Position numbers and translations under genes: made by a program. Shown in pieces: positions 32,854-40,236 of a stretch of 64,000 nt of DNA. How positions within the stretch are numbered: position 1 is the stretch's first letter; every line of letters begins with the position of its first letter. Source of the DNA: Taibaiella helva. Its GTDB lineage: Bacteria > Bacteroidota > Bacteroidia > Chitinophagales > Chitinophagaceae. The stretch is from positions 1-64,000 of the forward strand of contig NZ_QUZZ01000016.1 in assembly GCF_003545695.1 (NCBI RefSeq), in the 5' to 3' direction. Under the pieces are notes generated by a model. The model worked only from the letters and a program-made list of their open reading frames with translations, was not told the origin of the DNA and made no database searches.

Positions 32854-34092
32854 TTATTTTGATCCGGATTGCCACAGCAGGCAGCCGTCGCCATAGCTGA
32901 GAAAGCGGAAGCCTTCTTTCAAAGCATAATCATAGATATCGCGCCAGGCGGCTCCTACCAGCGCCGATACCAGCAGCAATAAAGTGGATTGGGGCTGATG
33001 AAAATTGGTCACCAGGCCGCTAATGATCCGGAACCGGTAGCCCGGAGCAATAATAATGCGGGTGCGTGCCACCACCTTGCTGACCTGGTGGCGATCCAGG
33101 TAAAGGGCCAAAGCCTCAAGCGCTTCCACCGGAGATATAGTGATATCCTCTTCATACGGATACCACTGTGATACTGCGATACCAGCTGTGGGTATATAAC
33201 CAGGGTCTTGCAGCAGCTGTACGCCAATCCAGTAAAGGCTTTCAAGCGTGCGCGCCGACGTGGTACCTACGGCGACGATGGGTAAGCCCTGCTTCAGGCG
33301 ATCGAACAGCTGCTGCAGTATGGCCGGTCCGGCTTCGATCCATTCCGCATGCATATCGTGTCCTTCCATAGTCTCGCTCTTTACCGGCTTAAAAGTGCCC
33401 GCACCGACATGTAGGGTCACCAGGCCGGTAGCGATCTGCCGCTCCGGAAGCGTCGCCAGTATCGCTTCGGTAAAGTGCAGAGCGGCCGTAGGTGCCGCCA
33501 CACTGCCCTCTTCCCTGGCAAAAATGGTCTGATAGCGCTGCTCATCGCTTTGTTCCGCTTCCCGGTTCAGGTAAGGCGGCAGCGGCACACGGCCCGCCAG
33601 CTGCAGGGCTTCCGCAAAGCTGATTTCCGGTGTCCAGCTGAGCTTCAGTATAAAATACCCTTCCTTCTTTTCTGCGATCTCCGCCTGCATGGCCAGCGGT
33701 GTATCCTTCCCTGCGGTGAGGGAAAGCACCTGGCCTTCTTTCCATTTGGCCGCCCCGCCCACCAGGCATTTCCAGTATACAGAGCCCTTTTGCAGCATGG
33801 CCTGCTGCACTTCGGTATAGCGTTCATCAGGTTCCAGGCAGAAGACCTCTATGCGGCCCCCGGTGGGCTTCTGAAACAACAGCCGGGCATAGATCACTTT
33901 CGTCTGGTTGAAGACGAGCAGGGCGCCTGAAGGCAATTCCCCGGCGATATTGCGGTACCGGGTCTCGGTAAGCTTTCCGTCACGGTAAACCAGCAAGCGG
34001 GACTGGTCGCGCTGCGGAAGCGGGTAACGGGCGATACGATCGTCGGGCAGCTCGTAAGTAAAATCTTTAATCTGCAGGCGGGATGGATGCAT
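32854..34092 (-). CDS. queA: S-adenosylmethionine:tRNA ribosyltransferase-isomerase
   Basis: QueA transfers the ribosyl part of SAM to preQ1 in tRNA, making epoxyqueuosine. The 412-residue protein opens LQIKDFTYELPDDRIARYPLPQRDQSRLL, matching the family start (DFDYELPxxLIAQxPxxxRxxSRLL). LHVGAGTFKPVKSETMEGHDMHAEW and GTTSARTLES are the other QueA blocks. Length is slightly above the usual 340-360. It is the last gene of a minus-strand run marR-xerD-lutC-queA with gaps of 24, 36 and 60 bp. No preQ1 riboswitch is visible upstream. Confidence 0.95.
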   Translation of the reverse strand: MHPSRLQIKDFTYELPDDRIARYPLPQRDQSRLLVYRDGKLTETRYRNIAGELPSGALLVFNQTKVIYARLLFQKPTGGRIEVFCLEPDERYTEVQQAMLQKGSVYWKCLVGGAAKWKEGQVLSLTAGKDTPLAMQAEIAEKKEGYFILKLSWTPEISFAEALQLAGRVPLPPYLNREAEQSDEQRYQTIFAREEGSVAAPTAALHFTEAILATLPERQIATGLVTLHVGAGTFKPVKSETMEGHDMHAEWIEAGPAILQQLFDRLKQGLPIVAVGTTSARTLESLYWIGVQLLQDPGYIPTAGIAVSQWYPYEEDITISPVEALEALALYLDRHQVSKVVARTRIIIAPGYRFRIISGLVTNFHQPQSTLLLLVSALVGAAWRDIYDYALKEGFRFLSYGDGCLLWQSGSK

Positions 34093-34152
34093 AGAAAATA
34101 TTGGAGCTGTCTGTCCTGTAACGGCTTGCAGGAGGTATGCAGCCGGTCGGTA

Positions 34153-34815
34153 TTATTGGTTCAGGAAAAAGCAAAAGACTTCTTTAGGGCCATGTACGCC
34201 GGTAACCAGGGTCTTCTCTATGTCTGCAGTACGGCTGGGGCCGGTATTGAGGTTGATCATTGAGGGCAGCTGATCGTTATATTTCTGCTTCAGCAGTTTC
34301 AGCCCGTCGGCAATATCGGGCACGATCTGGTGCGGTTGCAGAACAACGATATGCACCGGGAAATAAACGGGCGCAACCCGGCCATGGTTTTGCTTGCTGC
34401 TGAACAGGAAGCTTCCGGTACGGGCTATCGCCGCTTCGCAATCCGTAATGCAGGCCTGGGCCTGCTCATGCATGGGATTGAATTCCCTCACAAAGGATAT
34501 CTTATTGTTGACCAAGAAAGAGAACAGGGATTTGTGGGCACACAATACCTCCGTCCAGCCGCGGCTTTCGGCCAGCATTTTCAGGTTGGTCAGCAGCTCG
34601 TCCTGGTTGTGGCAAAAAACAAAGTGGCCTCCGGAATTGGAAAACGCAACGGCGAAAGTCTCCTCGGGCGTACTGCCCAACGGGCCGTTGAAAAAAGAAG
34701 GTATAGCCAGCTTTTCCGTTTCGGGAAAGGGCATGGGTACTGCCTCTTCCTGCAAGGCTATCCTGATCTTCCTTAATATGTTCTCCCTGGCTTTTGACGT
34801 TTTGTATGTCTGCAT
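34153..34815 (-). CDS. LUD-domain protein, lactate utilization LutC/YkgG type
   Basis: From ATG 34815 (MQTYKTSKARENILRKIRIAL) the protein has 220 residues. The fold is the LUD domain: an N-terminal helix ARENILRKIRIALQ, the central CITDCEAAIARTGSFLF (ADxxIAxTGT-like) and the final MINLNTGPSRTADIEKTLVTGVHGPKEV, a nucleotide-binding-like GPSRTADIE...GVHGPKE signature of LutC. LutC works with LutA and LutB in lactate oxidation; neither is in this window, so here it is a lone copy, as often seen in Bacteroidota. A near-consensus -7 element (TACCTTCG, minus, 34838-34845) is upstream. Confidence 0.85.
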   Translation of the reverse strand: MQTYKTSKARENILRKIRIALQEEAVPMPFPETEKLAIPSFFNGPLGSTPEETFAVAFSNSGGHFVFCHNQDELLTNLKMLAESRGWTEVLCAHKSLFSFLVNNKISFVREFNPMHEQAQACITDCEAAIARTGSFLFSSKQNHGRVAPVYFPVHIVVLQPHQIVPDIADGLKLLKQKYNDQLPSMINLNTGPSRTADIEKTLVTGVHGPKEVFCFFLNQ

Positions 34816-34851
34816 AGTATACCCCACGGTTCAAGGGCGAAGGTACATAAG

Positions 34852-35757
34852 TTATCGGTTATGGAAGCGTGGATGGTATTTTTTGAGGGTCTGCCGCAGG
34901 AAGCCCCGGTCGAGATGGGTATAAATCTCGGTGGTGGTAATGCTCTCGTGCCCCAGCATCTCCTGTACGGCCCTCAGGTCTGCGCCGCCTTCTACCAGGT
35001 GGGTGGCAAAGCTGTGCCGCAGGGTATGCGGATGAATGTTCTTGGTGATCCCGGCGCGCTGAGCGGCTTCCTTAATGATGTAGAAGATCATTACGCGGGA
35101 CAGTCCGCTACCCCTGCGGTTGAGGAACAGGATATTTTCCTGTCCCTTTTTGGGCAGGATATGGCTGCGCACATGCTCCCGGTACAGCTCAATGTATTTC
35201 ACTGCCTCATCGCCTATCGGCACCAGGCGCTCTTTGTTGCCTTTTCCGATCACGCGGATAAACCCCACGTCGAGATAGAGATTGGTAAGCTCGAGCGTGA
35301 TCACTTCGCTAACGCGCAGTCCTGAACCATACATAGTTTCCAGTATGGCCCGGTTCCGTTGCCCTTCAGGGGTGCTGTGGTCGATACCGGCAAACAACTG
35401 CTCTACTTCCGTAAGCCCCAGCACATCGGGTAGTTTACGCTTCAGCTTCGGTGCTTCCAGCAGCTCGGTTGGATTCTTGGAGATCACCTCTTCGGTAATG
35501 AGGTAATGAAAAAAGGCTTTTACACCGGAGATGATCCTGGCCTGGGAAGCAGCCGCCAGCTCCTGCTCGTGTATCGATTGCAGAAACTGCTGCAGGTGCT
35601 GCAGGGCAATCGCTTCGAAAGCAATGCCGGAATACTGTTGCTCCAGGAAGCGCGCCAGCAGCTGCACGTCGTGCAGGTACGCATCAACGGAATGCGGCGA
35701 CAACGATTTTTCCAGTTGCAGGAATGCCTTAAAGCCTTTGATATAGGTGCTCCACAT
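34852..35757 (-). CDS. xerD: tyrosine recombinase, XerD type
   Basis: The 301-residue recombinase has the N-terminal SAM-like core-binding domain (KGFKAFLQLEKSLSPHSVDAYLHDV) and a catalytic domain with Arg in YGSGLRVSEVI, Lys in GKGNKERLVPIG, the HxxR box HTLRHSFATHLVEGGADLRAVQEMLGH, and Tyr in TEIYTHLD. Size and the phrase GADLRAVQEMLGH are those of chromosomal XerC/XerD, which resolve chromosome dimers at dif, rather than of phage integrases. XerD is favoured over XerC by overall look; the distinction is soft. It has no adjacent mobile element. Confidence 0.88.
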   Translation of the reverse strand: MWSTYIKGFKAFLQLEKSLSPHSVDAYLHDVQLLARFLEQQYSGIAFEAIALQHLQQFLQSIHEQELAAASQARIISGVKAFFHYLITEEVISKNPTELLEAPKLKRKLPDVLGLTEVEQLFAGIDHSTPEGQRNRAILETMYGSGLRVSEVITLELTNLYLDVGFIRVIGKGNKERLVPIGDEAVKYIELYREHVRSHILPKKGQENILFLNRRGSGLSRVMIFYIIKEAAQRAGITKNIHPHTLRHSFATHLVEGGADLRAVQEMLGHESITTTEIYTHLDRGFLRQTLKKYHPRFHNR

Positions 35758-35781
35758 AAGCGTTCGGTAAAGGGCCGGCGA

Positions 35782-36258
35782 TCAGTCTTTCCCGCAGCCG
35801 GGCGTCTGTTCCCTGATCTTGTCGAGCCAATCGCCTATCAGGCGGGCATCACTTTCGCTGATGGCGCCCGCCATTTGTTCATAAGCCTCTACGGCTATGG
35901 TATCGGTGCTATTGATGAGGTCGAGCCCTTCGTCGGTGAGCCGCACATCGATCATCCGGCGGTTAACGGTGCTGTTCTCGCGGGTGACGAGGTTTTTCTC
36001 TACCAGCTTTTCCAGTATACGGGTTACATTGGAAGTGCGGTGGATCATGCGTTCCTGGATAGCAAAGGCGCTCATCGGCTTGCCTTTTTGTCCGCGCAGG
36101 ATACGTAAAACATTGAATTGGGGAGTAGTGATGTTGTAATGCTTCAACTTTTGCTGCATGTTGGTTTCCATCCAGCTGGCCGTAAAAATAATGTTCAGGT
36201 AGGCTCTTTGGAAATTATCCGTAAATTGTTGCATTTTTAATTCGTCTTCAAGTCTCAT
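35782..36258 (-). CDS. MarR-family transcriptional regulator
   Basis: This 158-residue winged-helix regulator reads KLKHYNITTPQFNVLRILRGQKGKPMSAFAIQERMIHRTSNVTRILEKLVEKNLVTRE (recognition helix and wing near 40-100) followed by NRRMIDVRLTDEGLDLI, the standard MarR core. It is the first gene of the run leading to xerD, lutC and queA, 24 bp upstream of xerD. Its ligand and targets are unknown. The divergent YihY-like gene starts 118 bp away and may share its control region. Confidence 0.88.
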   Translation of the reverse strand: MRLEDELKMQQFTDNFQRAYLNIIFTASWMETNMQQKLKHYNITTPQFNVLRILRGQKGKPMSAFAIQERMIHRTSNVTRILEKLVEKNLVTRENSTVNRRMIDVRLTDEGLDLINSTDTIAVEAYEQMAGAISESDARLIGDWLDKIREQTPGCGKD

Positions 36259-36375
36259 GGCAGGCGTTTATAAACAGTATATAGGTACGTCGTCGGGGCA
36301 CAATTGCCGCCTGGCCGGTGGCCTGCCTGTAGGCGTGTTCCGCCCGGCGGCTGATGCCGCAAATCATTTAGGTGT

Positions 36376-37314
36376 ATGGCAACGAAAGTAAAACAAATTA
36401 CCAATAAATATTGGAGAATTTTAGTGGATGCAGCAACAGGCTTTGCTGACGATAAGGGAATGAAGCTGAGCTCGGCACTGGCCTACAGCACTATTTTCTC
36501 CCTGCCGCCAATGCTGCTGCTCATCATTATTTTCGGGGGCGCCGTCTATGGCCAGGATGCGATACAGGGCAGGATCTTCACCGAGCTTAAAGATGTGCTG
36601 GGCGAAGCCACGGCCCGGCAGGTGCAGGATGTGATCAGGGCGCTGCAGTCGCAGAAGAACAGCCTGATGGCTACGGTGATCGGTGCGGTAGCCCTGGTGA
36701 TCGGAGCAACGGGCATCTTTGTGGAAATACAGGATTCGCTCAATATGATATGGGGCGTGCGGCCCAGGGCCAAGAAAGGGTTCATTAAGCTGCTGCTCAA
36801 CCGTGCATTGTCTTTTTCCATGATCATCGGGCTCGGCTTCCTGCTTATCGTTTCACTTATCGTCAATGCCCTGTTGATCGGGATGAGCAATTACCTGCTC
36901 AGGCTATTGCCTGAGCTGCCGATCAATGTGCTGAGCCTTATCAATACCGCTGTGATCTTCTTTGTGATCAGCTTCCTGTTCTCGGTGATCTTCAAAATGC
37001 TGCCCGATGTGCGTATCCGCTGGAGACAGGTATGGCCCGGGGCCTTCGTGACCTCGGCTCTGTTCATGATCGGGAAATTCATTATTGGCCTGTACATCAG
37101 CAAAACCAATACGGTAAGCCTTTACGGAGCTGCCAGCTCTGTTATCGTGCTGCTGCTGTGGATCTACTTTTCCGCTGCAATCCTTTACTTCGGAGCGGAA
37201 TTTACAAGGGCTTATATCGAGTATCACGGCAAGCGTATTATCCCCAGCAGCTATGCCGAATACAGCGACAAGCGGCTGCTCAAGCACCTGAAGGAAGAAC
37301 ATAAATTATCGTAA
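36376..37314 (+). CDS. YihY/BrkB-family inner-membrane protein
   Basis: The 312-residue polytopic protein has SSALAYSTIFSLPPMLLLIIIFGGAVYG (the family's LAYxTLLSLxPLL opening, near 35), then about five more membrane helices, the signature NMIWGVRPRAKKGF, and LYGAASSVIVLLLWIYFSAAILYFGAEFTRAY near the C-terminus, all typical of the family once misnamed RNase BN. Function is unknown; transport or envelope roles have been proposed. It is a single gene divergent from marR. Confidence 0.9.
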   Translation: MATKVKQITNKYWRILVDAATGFADDKGMKLSSALAYSTIFSLPPMLLLIIIFGGAVYGQDAIQGRIFTELKDVLGEATARQVQDVIRALQSQKNSLMATVIGAVALVIGATGIFVEIQDSLNMIWGVRPRAKKGFIKLLLNRALSFSMIIGLGFLLIVSLIVNALLIGMSNYLLRLLPELPINVLSLINTAVIFFVISFLFSVIFKMLPDVRIRWRQVWPGAFVTSALFMIGKFIIGLYISKTNTVSLYGAASSVIVLLLWIYFSAAILYFGAEFTRAYIEYHGKRIIPSSYAEYSDKRLLKHLKEEHKLS

Positions 37315-37680
37315 ACTGTGGTTTAGCGACACCCGACAGGGTGCATACAAGGATGAGCATCTGCCTTCACCGCTTAGGTAAGGCGTGCTACAAAGCCCGG
37401 AGTATCACGGCTTATTGACCAGGCTTTTGATACAATAGTGGCCGGTTGTTTGGTACGATATCAGTGAAGAGTTACCGTCCATATTTAATGGAGTGGTTTC
37501 GCTTAAATTACGCATGTCGTATGACGCGCTATAGCCTGTTTCCTCTGTAATTTTACGCCAGCTTATCCTTATCAGTTACGCATTTCTCTTTGACCTCCGG
37601 ACCTGGCATTTCAATCATTGCTAACAATTAATTACCCCCAGATTTTTGTTATTCACGATTGTTAAACCAAACTCAATTTT
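37315..37680. other. intergenic region before a RiPP-type precursor gene
   Basis: 366 bp with no supported ORF. No exact TAnnTTTG element was found near the downstream ATG. Apart from small possible hairpins I see nothing identifiable. Confidence 0.4.
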
Positions 37681-37872
37681 ATGAAAAAGAAAACTGCCCA
37701 AAAGCTGATGCTTTCTAAATCGACCATATCTCATCTTCAACCGCAAGCCCAGAAGGCGATACAAGGTGGTGAAAGTATTCTGGGTCTCGTATGCGTTAGC
37801 ATCGGAGATTGTCAGACAAGGACTAAAATTTGCATCGGCGTATTGTCTAAGGTTGTCTGCATCAACCCGTGA
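37681..37872 (+). CDS. small RiPP-type precursor peptide with GG leader (class I lanthipeptide-like)
   Basis: The 63-residue peptide opens MKKKTAQKLMLSKSTISHL and reaches QGG at about residue 29, the Bacteroidota 'KKK..KL.L.K.TI..L....' leader ending in a double Gly. The core ESILGLVCVSIGDCQTRTKI continues with CIGVLSKVVCINP, giving four Cys and several Ser/Thr, as needed for lanthionine rings. No modifying enzyme or exporter is adjacent, so it is an orphan precursor. A hairpin terminator lies about 150 bp downstream. Its real modification state is unknown. Confidence 0.7.
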   Translation: MKKKTAQKLMLSKSTISHLQPQAQKAIQGGESILGLVCVSIGDCQTRTKICIGVLSKVVCINP

Positions 37873-38330
37873 GGATAAGCGGACTTTAAGACGCGACCAT
37901 AGCGTTCCTCAGGTTCCGGACTTTTAGTCATTTATCTTTTCAGCATTCGTATTTGTAGGGATAAGCTAATGGCCTAAAAGGATCATTTAAGTAGTTCTGC
38001 ATCCTTCTTATGCTATACATGAAGAGAAAGCTATTTCCACTCCGGAGATAGCTTTCTTTTTTGAGCTGAAGAGTTAAGTGTAGTATCGCTTGCATGGTAT
38101 AAAGCTCGCGGGAGCCGGATATTTGTTGTGTTACAAGGAATAACATAACCTAGCTACGCAGGAGCAAAGCCATGACAGGCAAGAAGTAGCTGCATTCAGC
38201 CGCCGTTGTCCCAACCGGGCCTGGGCGTACAATCTCTTTATTACTTCTGCTTTGCCTGACAAATATATCCATCCCTCAGCGTTTTTATGGAATTCCGGTG
38301 CCGCGCAGTCTCATGATGAAAGCAAACATT
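37873..38330. other. intergenic region with a terminator hairpin
   Basis: About 460 bp between the small precursor gene and exbD. A short minus-strand frame here (37940-38146) has no protein-like character. A hairpin at 38024-38060 is the only supported element. Confidence 0.4.
38024..38062 (+). terminator. intrinsic terminator
   Basis: GAAAGCTATTTCC pairs with GGAGATAGCTTTC (one G-U) around a short loop and is followed by CTTTTTT. It probably ends the precursor-peptide transcript. Confidence 0.65.
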
Positions 38331-38846
38331 ATGGCAGAGCTCCTGATCGCTGCCGGGCGGAACCGCCGGCAAAGAAATAATCCGCGTATCGATCTCACAC
38401 CCATGGTAGACCTGGGCTTTCTCCTAATCACTTTCTTCATGATGACGACGACTATGGCCAAATTGAAAGTCATGGACATCCAGATGCCCTATGCTCCTTT
38501 CCCGGCCACCACGGTCTTTTATGAACCCTCAGCCATTACCCTGATGCCGGCCAAAGGTCACCGGATCTATTATTATGAGGGCCTGTTCCGGCCGGATGTA
38601 CCGCTTAAGCGAGCGGACACAGAAGAAGCCTTGCAGGCCCTGCTCCAGGATAAGCAAAAGGTACTTCGCGTCAGGCCCATAGCAAGCGAACGGCAGCTAC
38701 AGGTGCTGATCAAGCCGCATGCCACGGCAACAGTGGCCGATATTATCGGCCTGTTCGATGAAATGGATATCCTGGACATACGGCAGGCCGCAATGGTGGA
38801 TATCAGCCCGGAAGAAGTTAAGGCAGTATATGCCGCGTTTCAATAG
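38331..38846 (+). CDS. ExbD/TolR-family biopolymer transport protein
   Basis: From ATG 38331 the 171-residue protein reads MAELLIAAGRNRRQRNNPRI, then DLTPMVDLGFLLITFFMMTT, the single membrane helix with the proton-carrying Asp of ExbD/TolR. The rest is a periplasmic domain ending FDEMDILDIRQAAMVDIS. ExbD works with ExbB and TonB to energise outer-membrane transport; no exbB or tonB is present here, so this is a lone or extra copy. In-frame starts at 38298 (GTG) and 38313 are rejected because family proteins begin MAE followed by a basic stretch. Confidence 0.85.
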   Translation: MAELLIAAGRNRRQRNNPRIDLTPMVDLGFLLITFFMMTTTMAKLKVMDIQMPYAPFPATTVFYEPSAITLMPAKGHRIYYYEGLFRPDVPLKRADTEEALQALLQDKQKVLRVRPIASERQLQVLIKPHATATVADIIGLFDEMDILDIRQAAMVDISPEEVKAVYAAFQ

Positions 38847-38867
38847 ACGTCAAGCCTGATGGCGCTG

Positions 38868-40127
38868 TTACTTTTTACCCAGGAATACAGGCATGATACC
38901 CAGCAAAACGCCCGAGCCAACCAGTATAGCGAAAGGTTTGAGTATTCCTTTCCAGCCGCTGTTGCGGAGGATCACCTCGTTCACGCCTTCCAGGCTCCAA
39001 TGCAAAGGGGAGAAAAGAGCGATCTTTTTCATCACTTCAGGCAGGATCTCGACAGGTACCCATACGCCACCTATGGCCGAGAACAGCACGATCGAGATCG
39101 CACCGAAAGGCATCGCCTGGTTGGCTGTTTTGAAAATGCTGCCGATGAAATAACCGTAGTTCACTGCGGCAAAGGAAATGGCGAAGGCCATGGGCAGGAG
39201 GTTCAGGGCATGTGCGCCCAGCGTGAGCTGTGGCAGGCCGAAGAGCGGCAGGATAAAAATACCCACCAGCATCATCACGAAGAACTGGAGTATGCATACC
39301 AGGATATAGAAGACGATCTTGCCCAGCCCTACCCTTTTGTTGGCTGTGGGAATAAGCCGGATACGCAGCGCACTGCCTTCGTCCCGCTCGCGGATCATAT
39401 TGCCGGAGATCGGCACCACGATCAGGAACATGCCGAAGATGGCCCATGCGGGCACGTTGTGCTGGGTTGAGTTCATAGAGGGATTGACGGAGGGGCCGTT
39501 GTCAAGGCTTTTCTCGGCAACTGCCAGCACATTCATACTTTCCAGGTTTACCGGCTTATCGCCACTACCGTTCATCCGGCTCAGACGCTGCAGCAATATC
39601 TCCGTCTTGACCTGGGTAAGATACTGGTTGAGGGCGAAGCCCAAGGCGCTACGGAAAGAGGGTTTCACCACAGGGTCGAACAACAGCTGAATCGCAGCGC
39701 TATCCTGACGGCCCTGGACCGGTAACCCTGCCGGAAGGCCCATGGCGCCGGCCATTTCGTTGGCGAGCTTGTTGGAAGTGTTGATCAGGGAAGCAGTGGC
39801 GTCTTCAGGGATCACAATGCCCATCTTGTATTGACCGTCGCGAAGGCTGGCCTTCAGCTGCTCCTCGGTAACGGCTACACCTTGCAGCCTGTCGATCATA
39901 ATGAAGCTTTTGTTCTTTCTCAGCCCTTCGATCAGCTTCGTACCGGTATTCCCTTTATCCTTATTGGCGACCAGTATCTCGAACTTCATTTCCTGGTAAT
40001 CGCGGTAAGGGGCATCCTGCACCACGGCCATAACGATAATGAGCGCTGCCGGCATCAGCAACAGCAACAGTAGCCCGCCGGGGTCGCGCAGCAGCAGCAA
40101 AAGTTCTTTTCGGAGGGTTGCAAACAC
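38868..40127 (-). CDS. ABC-2 type transporter permease
   Basis: The 419-residue protein has a first membrane helix in ELLLLLRDPGGLLLLLLMPAALIIVMAVV, a large extracytoplasmic domain (about 40-230), then five further helices including VPAWAIFGMFLIVVPISGNMIRERDEGSALRIRLIP and SIVLFSAIGGVWVPVEILPEVMKKIALFSPLHW, the ABC-2 permease pattern of DrrB/YhfP-like exporters. The matching ATPase is not in the window; upstream on this strand are the M16 peptidases, about 110 bp away and behind a terminator. The substrate is unknown. Confidence 0.85.
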   Translation of the reverse strand: MFATLRKELLLLLRDPGGLLLLLLMPAALIIVMAVVQDAPYRDYQEMKFEILVANKDKGNTGTKLIEGLRKNKSFIMIDRLQGVAVTEEQLKASLRDGQYKMGIVIPEDATASLINTSNKLANEMAGAMGLPAGLPVQGRQDSAAIQLLFDPVVKPSFRSALGFALNQYLTQVKTEILLQRLSRMNGSGDKPVNLESMNVLAVAEKSLDNGPSVNPSMNSTQHNVPAWAIFGMFLIVVPISGNMIRERDEGSALRIRLIPTANKRVGLGKIVFYILVCILQFFVMMLVGIFILPLFGLPQLTLGAHALNLLPMAFAISFAAVNYGYFIGSIFKTANQAMPFGAISIVLFSAIGGVWVPVEILPEVMKKIALFSPLHWSLEGVNEVILRNSGWKGILKPFAILVGSGVLLGIMPVFLGKK

Positions 40128-40183
40128 AGTTTTCGCTTAAGGTCGCCGGTAACAGGCCGCAGGCAAAGGCTTACGGCCACAAA

Positions 40184-40217
40184 AAAAGAGTGGCGGCAAA
40201 GATACCACCACTCTTTT
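40184..40217 (-). terminator. intrinsic terminator of the M16 peptidase gene
   Basis: Ten-bp arms AAAAGAGTGG (40184-40193) and CCACTCTTTT (40208-40217) with T-run on the minus strand, 20 bp after the stop at 40237. Confidence 0.8.
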
Positions 40218-40236
40218 AAAAGGGAAAGGAAAATGC

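Noticed and set aside
37940-38146. 68-codon minus-strand frame after the 37.7 kb precursor gene
   Set aside because: It spans a terminator hairpin and shows no protein-like composition or motif.
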